Of a stretch of DNA of 64,000 nucleotides, positions 1-8,510 are shown piece by piece. The DNA is from JBMDXB01 sp048594975. GTDB taxonomy: Bacteria > Acidobacteriota > Vicinamibacteria > Vicinamibacterales > 2-12-FULL-66-21. The translations under genes and the position numbers were made by a program. The stretch lies in NCBI GenBank assembly GCA_048594975.1, contig JBMDXQ010000025.1:97531-161530 (forward strand), written 5' to 3'. Below the pieces are notes generated by a model, which was given only the letters and a program-made list of their open reading frames with translations, searched no databases and was not told the origin of the DNA. The stretch's first letter is position 1. Each line of letters starts with the position of its first letter.

Positions 1-3000
1 CTCCAGTCGCTCGCGGCGGAGCTCGCGGATACGGCCGCGGCTCTGCAACCGGGAGCGGCCGGGTCGATGGGCGACGTCGCATTCTGGTGCCAGGCGGTCA
101 TCGGCGCGATCCGGCAGCTCGCGGTGGAAGCAGCGCCGGCCGACGAGGGGCGCCTGCGCATGCTCGCGCACCGCGCCTCGCGGCTCGTCGACGACATGCG
201 ATTCGACTGGTTGTACGACCGCCGCCGGAGGATCTTCCCAATTGGCTTCCGGCTCGCCGACGCCGAAGGTCCGGGCCGCTTCGACTCCTCCTTCTACGAT
301 CTGCTGGCGTCCGAGGCGCGGCTGGCGAGCTTCGCCGCCATCGTCAAGGGCGACGTGCCGCAGCACCACTGGTTTCATCTCGGGCGCCTGGTGACCAACG
401 TCGGCGGTCGCGCCACCCTGATGTCCTGGGGCGGCACGATGTTCGAGTACATGATGCCGCTGCTGCTCATGCGCAGCTTCCCCGGAACGCTGCTCGATCA
501 GAGCTGCCGCGCCAGCGTGCGGCGCCAGATCGAGTACGGCCGCGAACGGGGCGTCCCCTGGGGGATCTCGGAGTCCGCCTATGCGTTCACCGACCGAGCC
601 GGCCACTACCAGTACCGGGCGTTCGGGGTCCCCGGCCTCGGCCTCCGGCGTGGGCTCGCTGACGAGCTCGTCGTCGCGCCGTACGCGACGGCGCTCGCCA
701 GCCAGATCAACCCGGCCGCCGCGACCGCCAACCTGGAACGGCTGGCCAAGGAAGGGCTCGAGGGGCCCTTCGGCTACTACGAAGCGCTCGACTGCCGGCC
801 GCTCGACGCCGCGGTGGAGGAAGCGATGCCGGCCCGTGCACCGCGGCCGGTCGTCGTCCGCGCGTTCTTCGCGCACCACCAGGGCATGTCCCTCGTGGCG
901 CTGGCCAACGTGGTCTGCGGCGACGTCTTCGTGCGGCGTTTTCACGCCGACCGGAGGGTGCAGGCGACCGAGCTGCTGCTCCAGGAGCGTGTCCCGCGCG
1001 AGGCGATCCTCTCAGAGACGCGCCCGGCCGAAGTCGCCGCGCCGGCGACGGCGGCGCCGGTGTTCGCGTCGCGGCGGTTCCGCTCGCCGCACACGACGAG
1101 CCGCCACACGCAGTTCCTGTCGAACGGCCGCTACACCGTCGCCCTCACCCACACGGGCAGCGGCTTCAGCACCTGGCGCGGCCTCGCGATCACGCGCCGG
1201 CGGGACGATCGGACGGTGGACACGGGCGCGCACTACATCTACCTGCGCGATCCGTGGTCGGGCCGCGTCTGGTCGCCGACCTATCAGCCGATCTGTCTCG
1301 ACTCGCCCGAATTCGACGCCACGTTCGAGCTCGAGAAGGTCACCTATCGCTCGCGCGACGCGGAGTTCGAAACGCAACTGCAGGTGGCCGTCTCGGCGGA
1401 AGACGATGTCGAGGTGCGGCGCCTGTCGATCGTCAATCGCGGCGACCGGCCGCGCGAAATCGAGGTCACCAGCTACGTGGAGATGGTGCTGGCCCGCGCC
1501 GAGGACGACCTCGCGCATCCCGCCTTCGGCAAGCTGTTCCTCGAGACGGAGTTCGACGCCTCGAGCGCGGGAATCCTGTTCAGCCGACGGCCGCGGGCCG
1601 CCGAGGAATCCCCGGTGTGGGGCTTTCACGTCCTCGGCGTCGAAGGTCGGCTGGGCGGCGCCGTCGAGTGGGAAACCGACCGCGCCCGGTTCCTCGGGCG
1701 GGGCCGCTCGGCCGCGAATCCCGTCGCCCTCGAAGGACGCGCCCTGTCGGGGACTACGGGGGCCGTGCTGGATCCGATCGGCGCCATCCGCGATCGCGTG
1801 CGCCTGGCGCCGGGCGCGTTTGCGCGCGTGACCTTTGCCACCGGCGTCGCACCCGATCGCGACGGCGCCGTGGCGCTGGTGCGCAAGTACCGGGACGGCA
1901 GCGTCGCCGCGCGCGCCTTCTCGATGGCGTTCACCCATGTGCACATCACGCTGCAACAGCTCGGGCTCAACGACGACCAGGCGATGCTCTTCGACCGCCT
2001 GGCATCGCGGGTGTTCGGGTTCGACGCCTCGTGCCTCAGCCCCGACGACCTGGCGCGCAACACGCTCGGGCAGGCGAGCCTCTGGAGCTACGGCGTCTCG
2101 GGCGACCTCCCCCTCGTGCTCGTCCGCGTCTCCGAGGCGACCTCGATTCCGCTGGTCCGGCTGCTGCTGCAGGCGCAGGAGTACTGGCGTCTGAAGGGGC
2201 TGCGCGCGGACGTCATCATCCTCAACGACCAGCCCACGGAGTATCTCGACGAGACCCACGAATTCCTGACCGCCCTCGTCCAGGAACCGCGATGGGCAGG
2301 CTGGTACAACGCTCCGGGTGGGCTCTTCCTGCTTCGCGCCGACGGCATGCCCGAGGCCGAGCGCCACCTGCTGTCCGCCGCGGCGCGCGTCGTGCTGCGC
2401 GGCGACCTCGGGGGCCTGGCGCCGCAACTCGACCGGCCGACGCCCTGGCTGTACGCGGCCGACGAGTCGGTCCCGGCCGCGGAACTTCGCGTCGCACGCC
2501 CTGCCGCTGCGTCCCTGCCGCTGCCCTCTCTGGTGTTCGACAACGGCGTCGGCGGCTTCGCCGACGACGGGAGGGAATACGCGATCGTGCTCGAGAGCGA
2601 TCGTGAGACGCCGCTGCCATGGTCGAACGTGCTGGCCAACCCCGAGTTCGGCACCATCGCCAGCGCGTCCGGCGCCGCCTTCACCTGGGCGGGTAACAGC
2701 CGCGAGAACCGCCTGACGCCGTTTGCCAACGACCCGATCGTCGATCCCACCGGAGAGGCGGTGTACCTGCGCGACGAAGACACGGGCGAGGTCTGGGGAG
2801 CAACGCCGGCGCCGCTGCGACGCCGCTCGGACGGCGGACGATGGGTGGTCCGCCATGCGGCCGGCGTGACGTCTTACCGGTACGCCGTTGCCGGAATGGA
2901 CCAGCAGCTCGACGTGTTCGTGCCGCCGGACGATTCCGTCAAGGTGTCGACGCTGTCGCTCACGAACACATCCCCCGCGAGGCGGCGCGTCAGCGTGTTC

Positions 3001-4947
3001 GGGTACGTGGAATGGTGCCTCGGACCGCCGCGGGACGGTGAAAACCGCTTCGTCGTCTGCGAACGCGATGCGACGAGCGGCGCCATCCTGGCGCGCAACC
3101 CGTACAATACCGACTTCGGCGAGCAGGCCGCCTTCTGGCTCACCACCGAGCCGGTACGCGCCCACACCTGCGACCGCGGCGAGTTCATCGGCCGCAATCG
3201 CACGGCGAGCCGGCCGGCGGCGTTGCTGCGGCCGCAGCTGTCCGGCCGGGACGGAGCGGGACTGGATCCGTGCGGGGCGCTGCAGGTCACGCTGGAGATC
3301 CCGCCCGGCGAGTCGCGGCGGCTCGCGTTCGCCCTTGGCCACGGCCGCGATCGCGCCAGCGCGCTCACCCTCGCTGCCGCGTACTCCTCGCTGCCGCGCT
3401 GCGACGCGGCGCGGGAGCTGACGGAGCGCACGTGGGACCGGACGCTCGGCGCGATCCAGATCAGCACCCCGGACGACTCGTTCGATCTCGTCGTCAACCG
3501 CTGGCTGCTGTACCAGACGCTCGGCTGCCGCGTCTGGGCGCGGAGCGGTCCCTACCAGCCCGGCGGCGCCTACGGTTTCCGCGATCAAGTGCAGGACGTG
3601 CTGGCGTTGCTGTACACGCGGCCGGAACTCTGCCGCCAACACCTCGTGCGCGCCGCGTCACGCCAGTTCGTCGAGGGTGACGTGCAGCACTGGTGGCATC
3701 CGCCCTCGGGAAGGGGCACGCGCACGCGATGCTCCGACGACCTCCTCTGGCTGCCCCACGCTGTCGCCGCCTACGTGTCCCGCACCGGGGACGACGGCGT
3801 GCTCGACGAGGAGATCCCGTTTCTCGAGGCGCCGGCGCTTGAGGCGCCGCAGGCCGACGCGTACCTTCTGCCCCGCGTCTCGGAGCAGCACGCCTCGCTG
3901 TTCGAGCACGGCGTCCGCGCAATCGAGCGGGCCATGAAGTACGGCGCGCACGGCCTTCCGCTCATCGGCTCCGGCGACTGGAACGACGGCATGAACCGCG
4001 TCGGGCATGCGGGCCGCGGCGAAAGCGTGTGGCTCGGATGGTTCCTCGTCACCGTGCTCAACGACTACGCGCCGCTCTGTGCGCGGCGCGGTCGCGTCGA
4101 CCTGGCGGATCGGTACCGCAACGAGGCGCGTTGGTTGATCGGCATGCTCGAGCTCGCGTGGGACGGCGGATGGTACCGCCGCGCCTATTTCGACGACGGG
4201 ACCCCGCTCGGATCGGTGCAGAACGAGGAATGCCGGCTCGATTCGATCACCCAGTCATGGGCCGTGCTCTCCGGAGCCGCCGATCCGCGGCGCGCCCTGC
4301 GGGCGATGGACGCCGTGCGCGCCCATCTCGTCAGGCGGGACGCGCAGATCGTGCTGCTGCTGACGCCGCCGTTCGATCGCACTTCGCTCGATCCGGGCTA
4401 CATCAAGGGCTATCTCCCGGGGGTGCGGGAGAACGGCGGTCAGTACACGCACGCTGCGCTGTGGGCAGTCATCGCGCTCGCCCGCCTCGGGCTCGGCGAC
4501 GACGCGATGGAACTGTTCCACATGATCAACCCGGTCAACCACACGCGGACCGCCGAGGACACCGAGCGATATCGCGTCGAGCCCTATGCGGTCGCCGCGG
4601 ACGTCTACGCGCATCCCATGCACGTCGGACGCGGCGGCTGGACCTGGTACACCGGGTCGGCCGGCTGGATGTACCGAACCGCCGTCGAGGAGCTTCTCGG
4701 CCTGCGCCGCCACGGCGCAACCTTCACCGTGGACCCGAGCATCCCGGCGATGTGGCCGCACTATGCGATTGACTGGCGTTTCGGCGAGGCCCTCTACCGA
4801 ATCCAGGTCGCCAACCCGGAGCACCGTTGCCGCGGCGTCCGCGCGGCGACACTGGACGGTGTGCCGGTCGATCCGCGCGCCATCCCGCTTCACGACGACG
4901 GCGCCGCGCACGACGTCGAGGTCGTGCTCGGCGACGCGCACCGCTGA
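1..4947 (+). CDS. Cyclic beta-1,2-glucan synthase-like protein, GH94 C-terminal part (5' end outside window)
   Basis: The reading frame is open from base 1, so the gene enters from the left; 1648 residues are visible. The order is a glucoamylase-like segment (about residues 1-310), a first GH94/GT36 beta-sandwich (about 360-680), a second beta-sandwich (about 880-1150) and an (alpha/alpha)6 catalytic barrel. The barrel contains GFRDQVQDVL near residue 1193 and SGDWNDGMN near 1326, whose Asp is the general acid in GH94 phosphorylases. This is the order of NdvB/ChvB proteins (about 2800 residues), whose membrane GT84 half would lie upstream. In that family the GH94 part trims the protein-bound glucan by phosphorolysis before cyclisation. 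The M at nt 67 is not a credible start because the frame continues upstream. The family call is firm; whether the missing half is a cyclic-glucan synthase is inferred from the domain order. Confidence 0.85.
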   Translation, partial: LQSLAAELADTAAALQPGAAGSMGDVAFWCQAVIGAIRQLAVEAAPADEGRLRMLAHRASRLVDDMRFDWLYDRRRRIFPIGFRLADAEGPGRFDSSFYDLLASEARLASFAAIVKGDVPQHHWFHLGRLVTNVGGRATLMSWGGTMFEYMMPLLLMRSFPGTLLDQSCRASVRRQIEYGRERGVPWGISESAYAFTDRAGHYQYRAFGVPGLGLRRGLADELVVAPYATALASQINPAAATANLERLAKEGLEGPFGYYEALDCRPLDAAVEEAMPARAPRPVVVRAFFAHHQGMSLVALANVVCGDVFVRRFHADRRVQATELLLQERVPREAILSETRPAEVAAPATAAPVFASRRFRSPHTTSRHTQFLSNGRYTVALTHTGSGFSTWRGLAITRRRDDRTVDTGAHYIYLRDPWSGRVWSPTYQPICLDSPEFDATFELEKVTYRSRDAEFETQLQVAVSAEDDVEVRRLSIVNRGDRPREIEVTSYVEMVLARAEDDLAHPAFGKLFLETEFDASSAGILFSRRPRAAEESPVWGFHVLGVEGRLGGAVEWETDRARFLGRGRSAANPVALEGRALSGTTGAVLDPIGAIRDRVRLAPGAFARVTFATGVAPDRDGAVALVRKYRDGSVAARAFSMAFTHVHITLQQLGLNDDQAMLFDRLASRVFGFDASCLSPDDLARNTLGQASLWSYGVSGDLPLVLVRVSEATSIPLVRLLLQAQEYWRLKGLRADVIILNDQPTEYLDETHEFLTALVQEPRWAGWYNAPGGLFLLRADGMPEAERHLLSAAARVVLRGDLGGLAPQLDRPTPWLYAADESVPAAELRVARPAAASLPLPSLVFDNGVGGFADDGREYAIVLESDRETPLPWSNVLANPEFGTIASASGAAFTWAGNSRENRLTPFANDPIVDPTGEAVYLRDEDTGEVWGATPAPLRRRSDGGRWVVRHAAGVTSYRYAVAGMDQQLDVFVPPDDSVKVSTLSLTNTSPARRRVSVFGYVEWCLGPPRDGENRFVVCERDATSGAILARNPYNTDFGEQAAFWLTTEPVRAHTCDRGEFIGRNRTASRPAALLRPQLSGRDGAGLDPCGALQVTLEIPPGESRRLAFALGHGRDRASALTLAAAYSSLPRCDAARELTERTWDRTLGAIQISTPDDSFDLVVNRWLLYQTLGCRVWARSGPYQPGGAYGFRDQVQDVLALLYTRPELCRQHLVRAASRQFVEGDVQHWWHPPSGRGTRTRCSDDLLWLPHAVAAYVSRTGDDGVLDEEIPFLEAPALEAPQADAYLLPRVSEQHASLFEHGVRAIERAMKYGAHGLPLIGSGDWNDGMNRVGHAGRGESVWLGWFLVTVLNDYAPLCARRGRVDLADRYRNEARWLIGMLELAWDGGWYRRAYFDDGTPLGSVQNEECRLDSITQSWAVLSGAADPRRALRAMDAVRAHLVRRDAQIVLLLTPPFDRTSLDPGYIKGYLPGVRENGGQYTHAALWAVIALARLGLGDDAMELFHMINPVNHTRTAEDTERYRVEPYAVAADVYAHPMHVGRGGWTWYTGSAGWMYRTAVEELLGLRRHGATFTVDPSIPAMWPHYAIDWRFGEALYRIQVANPEHRCRGVRAATLDGVPVDPRAIPLHDDGAAHDVEVVLGDAHR

Positions 4948-5141
4948 TCGTTCCGGTCTGCCTCGGAAGAACTCCCCAGCGTCCTGCTGCGGGCTGATTC
5001 GCCTGCTCCGTCGCCACGAGCCGCGTGCTGCCGGGGCCGGAGACATCCGGTACCCCGCCAGGTCTCCGAATCAACAGGAGCAACCAAGCACGGGAGCCGA
5101 TGGAAAGGCCTCCCTGCTCTCCTCCTCCTCCTCCTGTGAGA

Positions 5142-6341
5142 TCAGGAACGCCAGAACGTGACCCGCGGCAGCGAGCTGCCCGCGAACACGCGCAGGAGGA
5201 AGAGCACCAGCCAGAGCGCCGGCGCCACCCATGGAATCGCGGCCAGGCGCTCGGCGGCTGGGGTCCAGCGCGGGCGGACGACGAGGGCGGCCAGGATGCC
5301 GGCGGTGCCGAGGAGGAAGTAGGCGGGAAAGATGTAGCGGTCGGCTTTCGTGTCGCGCGCCGACAGCGCCACAACCGTCACGATCGCCGCCGCCAGCGCG
5401 AACCAGAGTCCCCGCACGTTCCACGCGCGGCCGCCGGGCGCGGCCCCGCGGGCCCGGGGCAGCGCGAACACCGCCAGACTCCACGGCGCGGCGTACCACA
5501 CGAGCCGCAAGGTGTACCACGCCAGGTTGTACGCCTTGCGCGCCATCGAGCCGACGGCGCTGTCCGACGTCTGTTCGAGCGACACGCGGGCCGTCAGGTA
5601 GTACTCGAGGAACGACTGACCGGTGACCGTGCGGTACGCCGCTTCGTACCCGGCGGCGAGCAGAGGGGCGGCGACGATCATGCCGGCGACGGCGGCCCAT
5701 CCGCCGGCGCCCGCGCGATCGCCGCGACGCGCCAGCAGCCACAGCGCGCAGAACACGGGGAAGAGCAGCGCAAAGACGCCCTTGATCAGGGCCCCGGCGA
5801 CCAACGCCGCGACCGCCACCACGGCCCACGGCCAGCGCTCGCGTGCGCGCTCGGTGGCGTACACGGCAACCAGCAGCGCGGCGAGCATCGGATACTCCTG
5901 GTTGCCGCGGATCCGGTAGACGAACGCGACCGGCATCAGTTGCAGCAGCGTGGAGGTGAGCGGTGCGAGCGCCGCCGGCGCGAAGCGTGATGCGAGCACC
6001 GCAGTAAGTACCAGGCACAGCGCCTGGCAGATGGCGTTGACCAGGAGGAGCGACTGCTTCGCCGGGTAGCCGGCGCGCGCCACCAGCGCCGGCGCGTAGA
6101 AGATCCCGGGCGGATGTTCCTGAAACAGGCCTTCGCGCTCCCACGCACCCCACCACTGCGGTGCCACCCAGCTCGACACCGGTTCGTCGGCCAGCCGCGC
6201 CGCGATGTCGATGTAGGCGCGGGAATCCGGATCCTCCGGCCTGTAGGCAGTGGCCGGGAGGACCACGGCCGCGACCGCCAGCACGGCGATCCACGACAGC
6301 GCCACGACGCATCGGTATCGCTGCGAGGTGACCGGCTCCAT
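5142..6341 (-). CDS. GT39-like (ArnT/PMT superfamily) multi-pass membrane glycosyltransferase
   Basis: A 399-residue integral membrane protein. A first TM segment (about residues 12-30) is followed by a periplasmic loop with an acidic PEDPDSRAYIDIA stretch, resembling the first-loop Asp region of GT-C enzymes, and then by at least nine hydrophobic segments. GT39/ArnT-like proteins transfer sugars from polyprenyl-phosphate donors on the periplasmic face. The specific donor and acceptor cannot be read from the sequence. It is convergent with the GH94 gene and divergent from the sulfate operon. No clear ribosome-binding site precedes the ATG at 6341, so the start is tentative. Confidence 0.65.
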   Translation of the reverse strand: MEPVTSQRYRCVVALSWIAVLAVAAVVLPATAYRPEDPDSRAYIDIAARLADEPVSSWVAPQWWGAWEREGLFQEHPPGIFYAPALVARAGYPAKQSLLLVNAICQALCLVLTAVLASRFAPAALAPLTSTLLQLMPVAFVYRIRGNQEYPMLAALLVAVYATERARERWPWAVVAVAALVAGALIKGVFALLFPVFCALWLLARRGDRAGAGGWAAVAGMIVAAPLLAAGYEAAYRTVTGQSFLEYYLTARVSLEQTSDSAVGSMARKAYNLAWYTLRLVWYAAPWSLAVFALPRARGAAPGGRAWNVRGLWFALAAAIVTVVALSARDTKADRYIFPAYFLLGTAGILAALVVRPRWTPAAERLAAIPWVAPALWLVLFLLRVFAGSSLPRVTFWRS

Positions 6342-6501
6342 CAGCAGGGAGATTCTGCATCAACTCCGGCAGACGGGCGCTACACCTAGGGCTTGACCGA
6401 CATCGCCGAGGGCGGGGAGGGGGCACGGGCAAGAACACCGCGCTGTCGATCACCGTCGGCTGGCGGTTCCGGCAGCAGTCACTCCCCCCGCAGGCAGCAG
6501 G

Positions 6502-6529
6502 TTGACAACCCGCCGGGCCTTCGTACTAA
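6502..6529 (+). promoter_or_regulatory. Sigma-70-type promoter of the sulfate-assimilation operon
   Basis: A perfect -35 TTGACA (6502-6507) is followed after 16 bp by TACTAA (6524-6529), a weak -10 (3 of 6). Transcription would begin around 6536-6540, which leaves only about ten nucleotides before the ATG of the Cys-rich leader ORF at 6547. A palindrome CCTTCGAAGG lies over the predicted start site and could be an operator. Confidence 0.5.
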
Positions 6530-6546
6530 ATACCTTCGAAGGTTTC

Positions 6547-6633
6547 ATGTCGTCCCGCATCACCTGCTGTCGCCAGGCTACCGCGCCGAGCCCGTGTCGC
6601 TGCGCGTGTCTCGTGCCGGCGTCAGGCAGGTGA
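6547..6633 (+). CDS. Cysteine-rich 28-aa leader peptide (putative cysteine attenuator)
   Basis: A short ORF between the promoter at 6502-6529 and the first gene of the sulfate operon. It encodes 28 residues with five cysteines at positions 7, 8, 17, 19 and 21; the core is CCRQATAPSPCRCAC. In Actinobacteria, cysteine-biosynthesis genes are known to be controlled by short uORFs with Cys-codon clusters, where ribosome stalling when cysteine is scarce changes access to the downstream gene. The same logic fits here by position, composition and near-leaderless geometry. No strong Shine-Dalgarno is visible; with only about ten bases of leader the start could be read leaderless. Coding status is inferred, not proven. 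Confidence 0.5.
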   Translation: MSSRITCCRQATAPSPCRCACLVPASGR

Positions 6634-6714
6634 GGACCTTCCGTCAGTCTCCAGGCATTCACTAGGTTCTCCACAGCCCACCGCCGGCCATAGCTGCGGT
6701 ACCTTTTCCAGGGC

Positions 6715-6731
6715 GGACGCGCCGCGCGTCC
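6715..6731 (+). promoter_or_regulatory. GC hairpin between leader ORF and first sulfate gene
   Basis: GGACGCG (6715-6721), loop CCG and CGCGTCC (6725-6731) form a perfect 7-bp stem about 80 bases after the leader-ORF stop and 27 bases before the GTG of the permease gene. There is no T-tract. It could act in attenuation or in masking the ribosome-binding region (AGGA at 6747-6750), but this has not been modelled. Confidence 0.3.
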
Positions 6732-6757
6732 CGAAACTGCATCTCCAGGATGGTCGA

Positions 6758-7621
6758 GTGACTTCCGACGCCGTCATCACGCTCGTTGTCATCACGCTGG
6801 CTGCGGCCGTCGTCAACGGCGCGCTGGGGTACGGCTTCTCGTCGATCACCGTTCCGCTCGCCCTGCTCTTCGTCACCAACCGCGTTCTCAACCCGGCGCT
6901 CGTGCCAATCGAGGTGGCGTTGAACGCGTACGTGCTCTGGATGAACCGCGCGTCGCTGCCGCTCGTCTGGCGGCGCGTGCTGCCGGTCATGGCGGGGTTG
7001 GCGCCCGGCGTGGTCGCCGGAACACTGATCGTGTCGCGCGTCGATTCCGGGTGGCTGAAGCTGGGGACCTTCGGCGCGCTGCTGCCGTTGATCCTCGCAC
7101 AGGCGGCGGGCTTCAGGCGTCCGATCCGGGCCGAGCGCACCGGCGGGCTCGTCTTCGGGGGCGGCCTCGGAGTCCTGTACGCCGTGACCACGGTTTCCGG
7201 ACCTCCGCTCGCCGTGATGCTGAACAACCAGGGGCTTGCCAGGCAGGAATTCCGTGCGGCGCTCGGCCTGATCCGGCTGGCGGAATCGACGCTGACCGCC
7301 GCCGCCTACGCGTGGGCGGGCCTCTACACGGCCACGAGCCTCGGCCTGATTCCGCTGATCCTCCCCGGCGTGCTCCTCGGCGTGCCGCTCGGCGCCGCCC
7401 TGATCAGGCGCCTGTCGAGCGAGACCTTCCGCCGCATCTGCATGAGCTTCGACGCGTGGGTCGTCGGCTTCGGCATCTCGACGTTGTTGCGCGGCCTGGG
7501 CCTAGTCGAGAGCGGGCTCGCCTTCTCGGTGCTCGGCGTGGTCATCGCCATCGACGCCTGGCTCCTCTACCGGTTCTTCTCAGGCACGCGGGGCCGCGAG
7601 GTGGCCATTCGTGCGGCTTGA
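6758..7621 (+). CDS. TauE/SafE-family (TSUP) permease
   Basis: A 287-residue membrane protein with about eight hydrophobic segments and the family's opening pattern, a first helix rich in Gly/Ala followed by GYGFSSITVPL. TSUP permeases move sulfite, sulfonates or other sulfur compounds across the inner membrane. It is the first gene of a tight sulfate-assimilation operon and its end overlaps the start of cysD by 11 bp, so a role in sulfur-anion import or sulfite handling is likely; the substrate is inferred from context. The start is GTG, with AGGA seven bases upstream. Confidence 0.8.
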   Translation: MTSDAVITLVVITLAAAVVNGALGYGFSSITVPLALLFVTNRVLNPALVPIEVALNAYVLWMNRASLPLVWRRVLPVMAGLAPGVVAGTLIVSRVDSGWLKLGTFGALLPLILAQAAGFRRPIRAERTGGLVFGGGLGVLYAVTTVSGPPLAVMLNNQGLARQEFRAALGLIRLAESTLTAAAYAWAGLYTATSLGLIPLILPGVLLGVPLGAALIRRLSSETFRRICMSFDAWVVGFGISTLLRGLGLVESGLAFSVLGVVIAIDAWLLYRFFSGTRGREVAIRAA

Positions 7622-8510
7622 CCACCTGCAGGCGCTCGAGTCCGAGGCCATCCACATCCTCCGCGAGGTAGTGGCGGAGTTCGAGCGCCCGGTGATGCTC
7701 TACTCCATCGGCAAGGACTCGTCGGTGCTGCTTCGCCTCGCGCAGAAGGCATTCCATCCCGGCCCCATCCCGTTCCCGCTGCTGCACATCGACACCACCT
7801 ACAAGTTCCGCGAGATGGTGGAGTTCCGCGACCGCTACACCGCCGAGATCGGCGCGCGGCTGATCGTCCACACCAACCGCGCCGCCATCGGCGAGGGCAC
7901 CCAGCCGTTCGCCGTCGGCACCGAGCGCTGCTGCGCGCTGCTCAAGACGCGGGCGCTGCTCGACGCGCTGCAGGCCGGCCGCTTCGACGCCGCGTTCGGC
8001 GGCGCGCGCCGCGACGAGGAACGGTCGCGCGCCAAGGAGCGGATCTTCTCGTTCCGCGACGCGCGCGGGCAGTGGGACCCGAAGCGGCAGCGTCCGGAGC
8101 TGTGGCAGCTGCTCAACAGCCGGATCGCGCCGGGCGAGAGCCTCCGCGTCTTCCCGCTCTCGAACTGGACGGAGATCGACGTCTGGCGCTACATCGACGC
8201 CGAGCGCATCCCGGTGGTGCCGCTCTACTTCGCCAGCGAGCGCGAGGTGATCGTGCGGGGCAATGCGCTCATCCCGATCGAGCAGCCGTTCGTGCCGCTG
8301 CTCCGCGGCGAACGGCCGCAGCGGCTGATGTGCCGCATGCGCTCGCTCGGCTGCTCGCCCTGCACCGGCGCGGTGCGGTCGACGGCGAGGACCGTGCCCG
8401 CGATCATCGACGAACTGCTCGCCACGCGACATTCGGAACGACAGCTGCGCGTCATCGACCACGACCGCGACGGCTCGATGGAGCTCAAGAAACGGGAGGG
8501 CTACTTCTGA
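7611..8510 (+). CDS. cysD: Sulfate adenylyltransferase subunit 2 (CysD)
   Basis: CysD carries the ATP-pyrophosphatase active site that, with the GTPase CysN, makes adenosine 5'-phosphosulfate (APS) from ATP and sulfate in the cytoplasm. The PP-loop SIGKDSS is at residues 32-38, and the downstream GARRDEERSRAKERIFS and C-terminal SLGCSPCTGAV and MELKKREGYF segments are highly typical. At 299 residues it is full length. The GTG start overlaps the preceding permease, and its TGA overlaps the cysN ATG by one base, so expression is translationally coupled. Confidence 0.97.
   Translation: MRLDHLQALESEAIHILREVVAEFERPVMLYSIGKDSSVLLRLAQKAFHPGPIPFPLLHIDTTYKFREMVEFRDRYTAEIGARLIVHTNRAAIGEGTQPFAVGTERCCALLKTRALLDALQAGRFDAAFGGARRDEERSRAKERIFSFRDARGQWDPKRQRPELWQLLNSRIAPGESLRVFPLSNWTEIDVWRYIDAERIPVVPLYFASEREVIVRGNALIPIEQPFVPLLRGERPQRLMCRMRSLGCSPCTGAVRSTARTVPAIIDELLATRHSERQLRVIDHDRDGSMELKKREGYF

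Noticed and set aside
1012..3642. 876-codon open frame on the minus strand inside the GH94 gene
   Set aside because: Composition typical of antisense shadow; no homology features, and it is wholly nested in a conserved gene.
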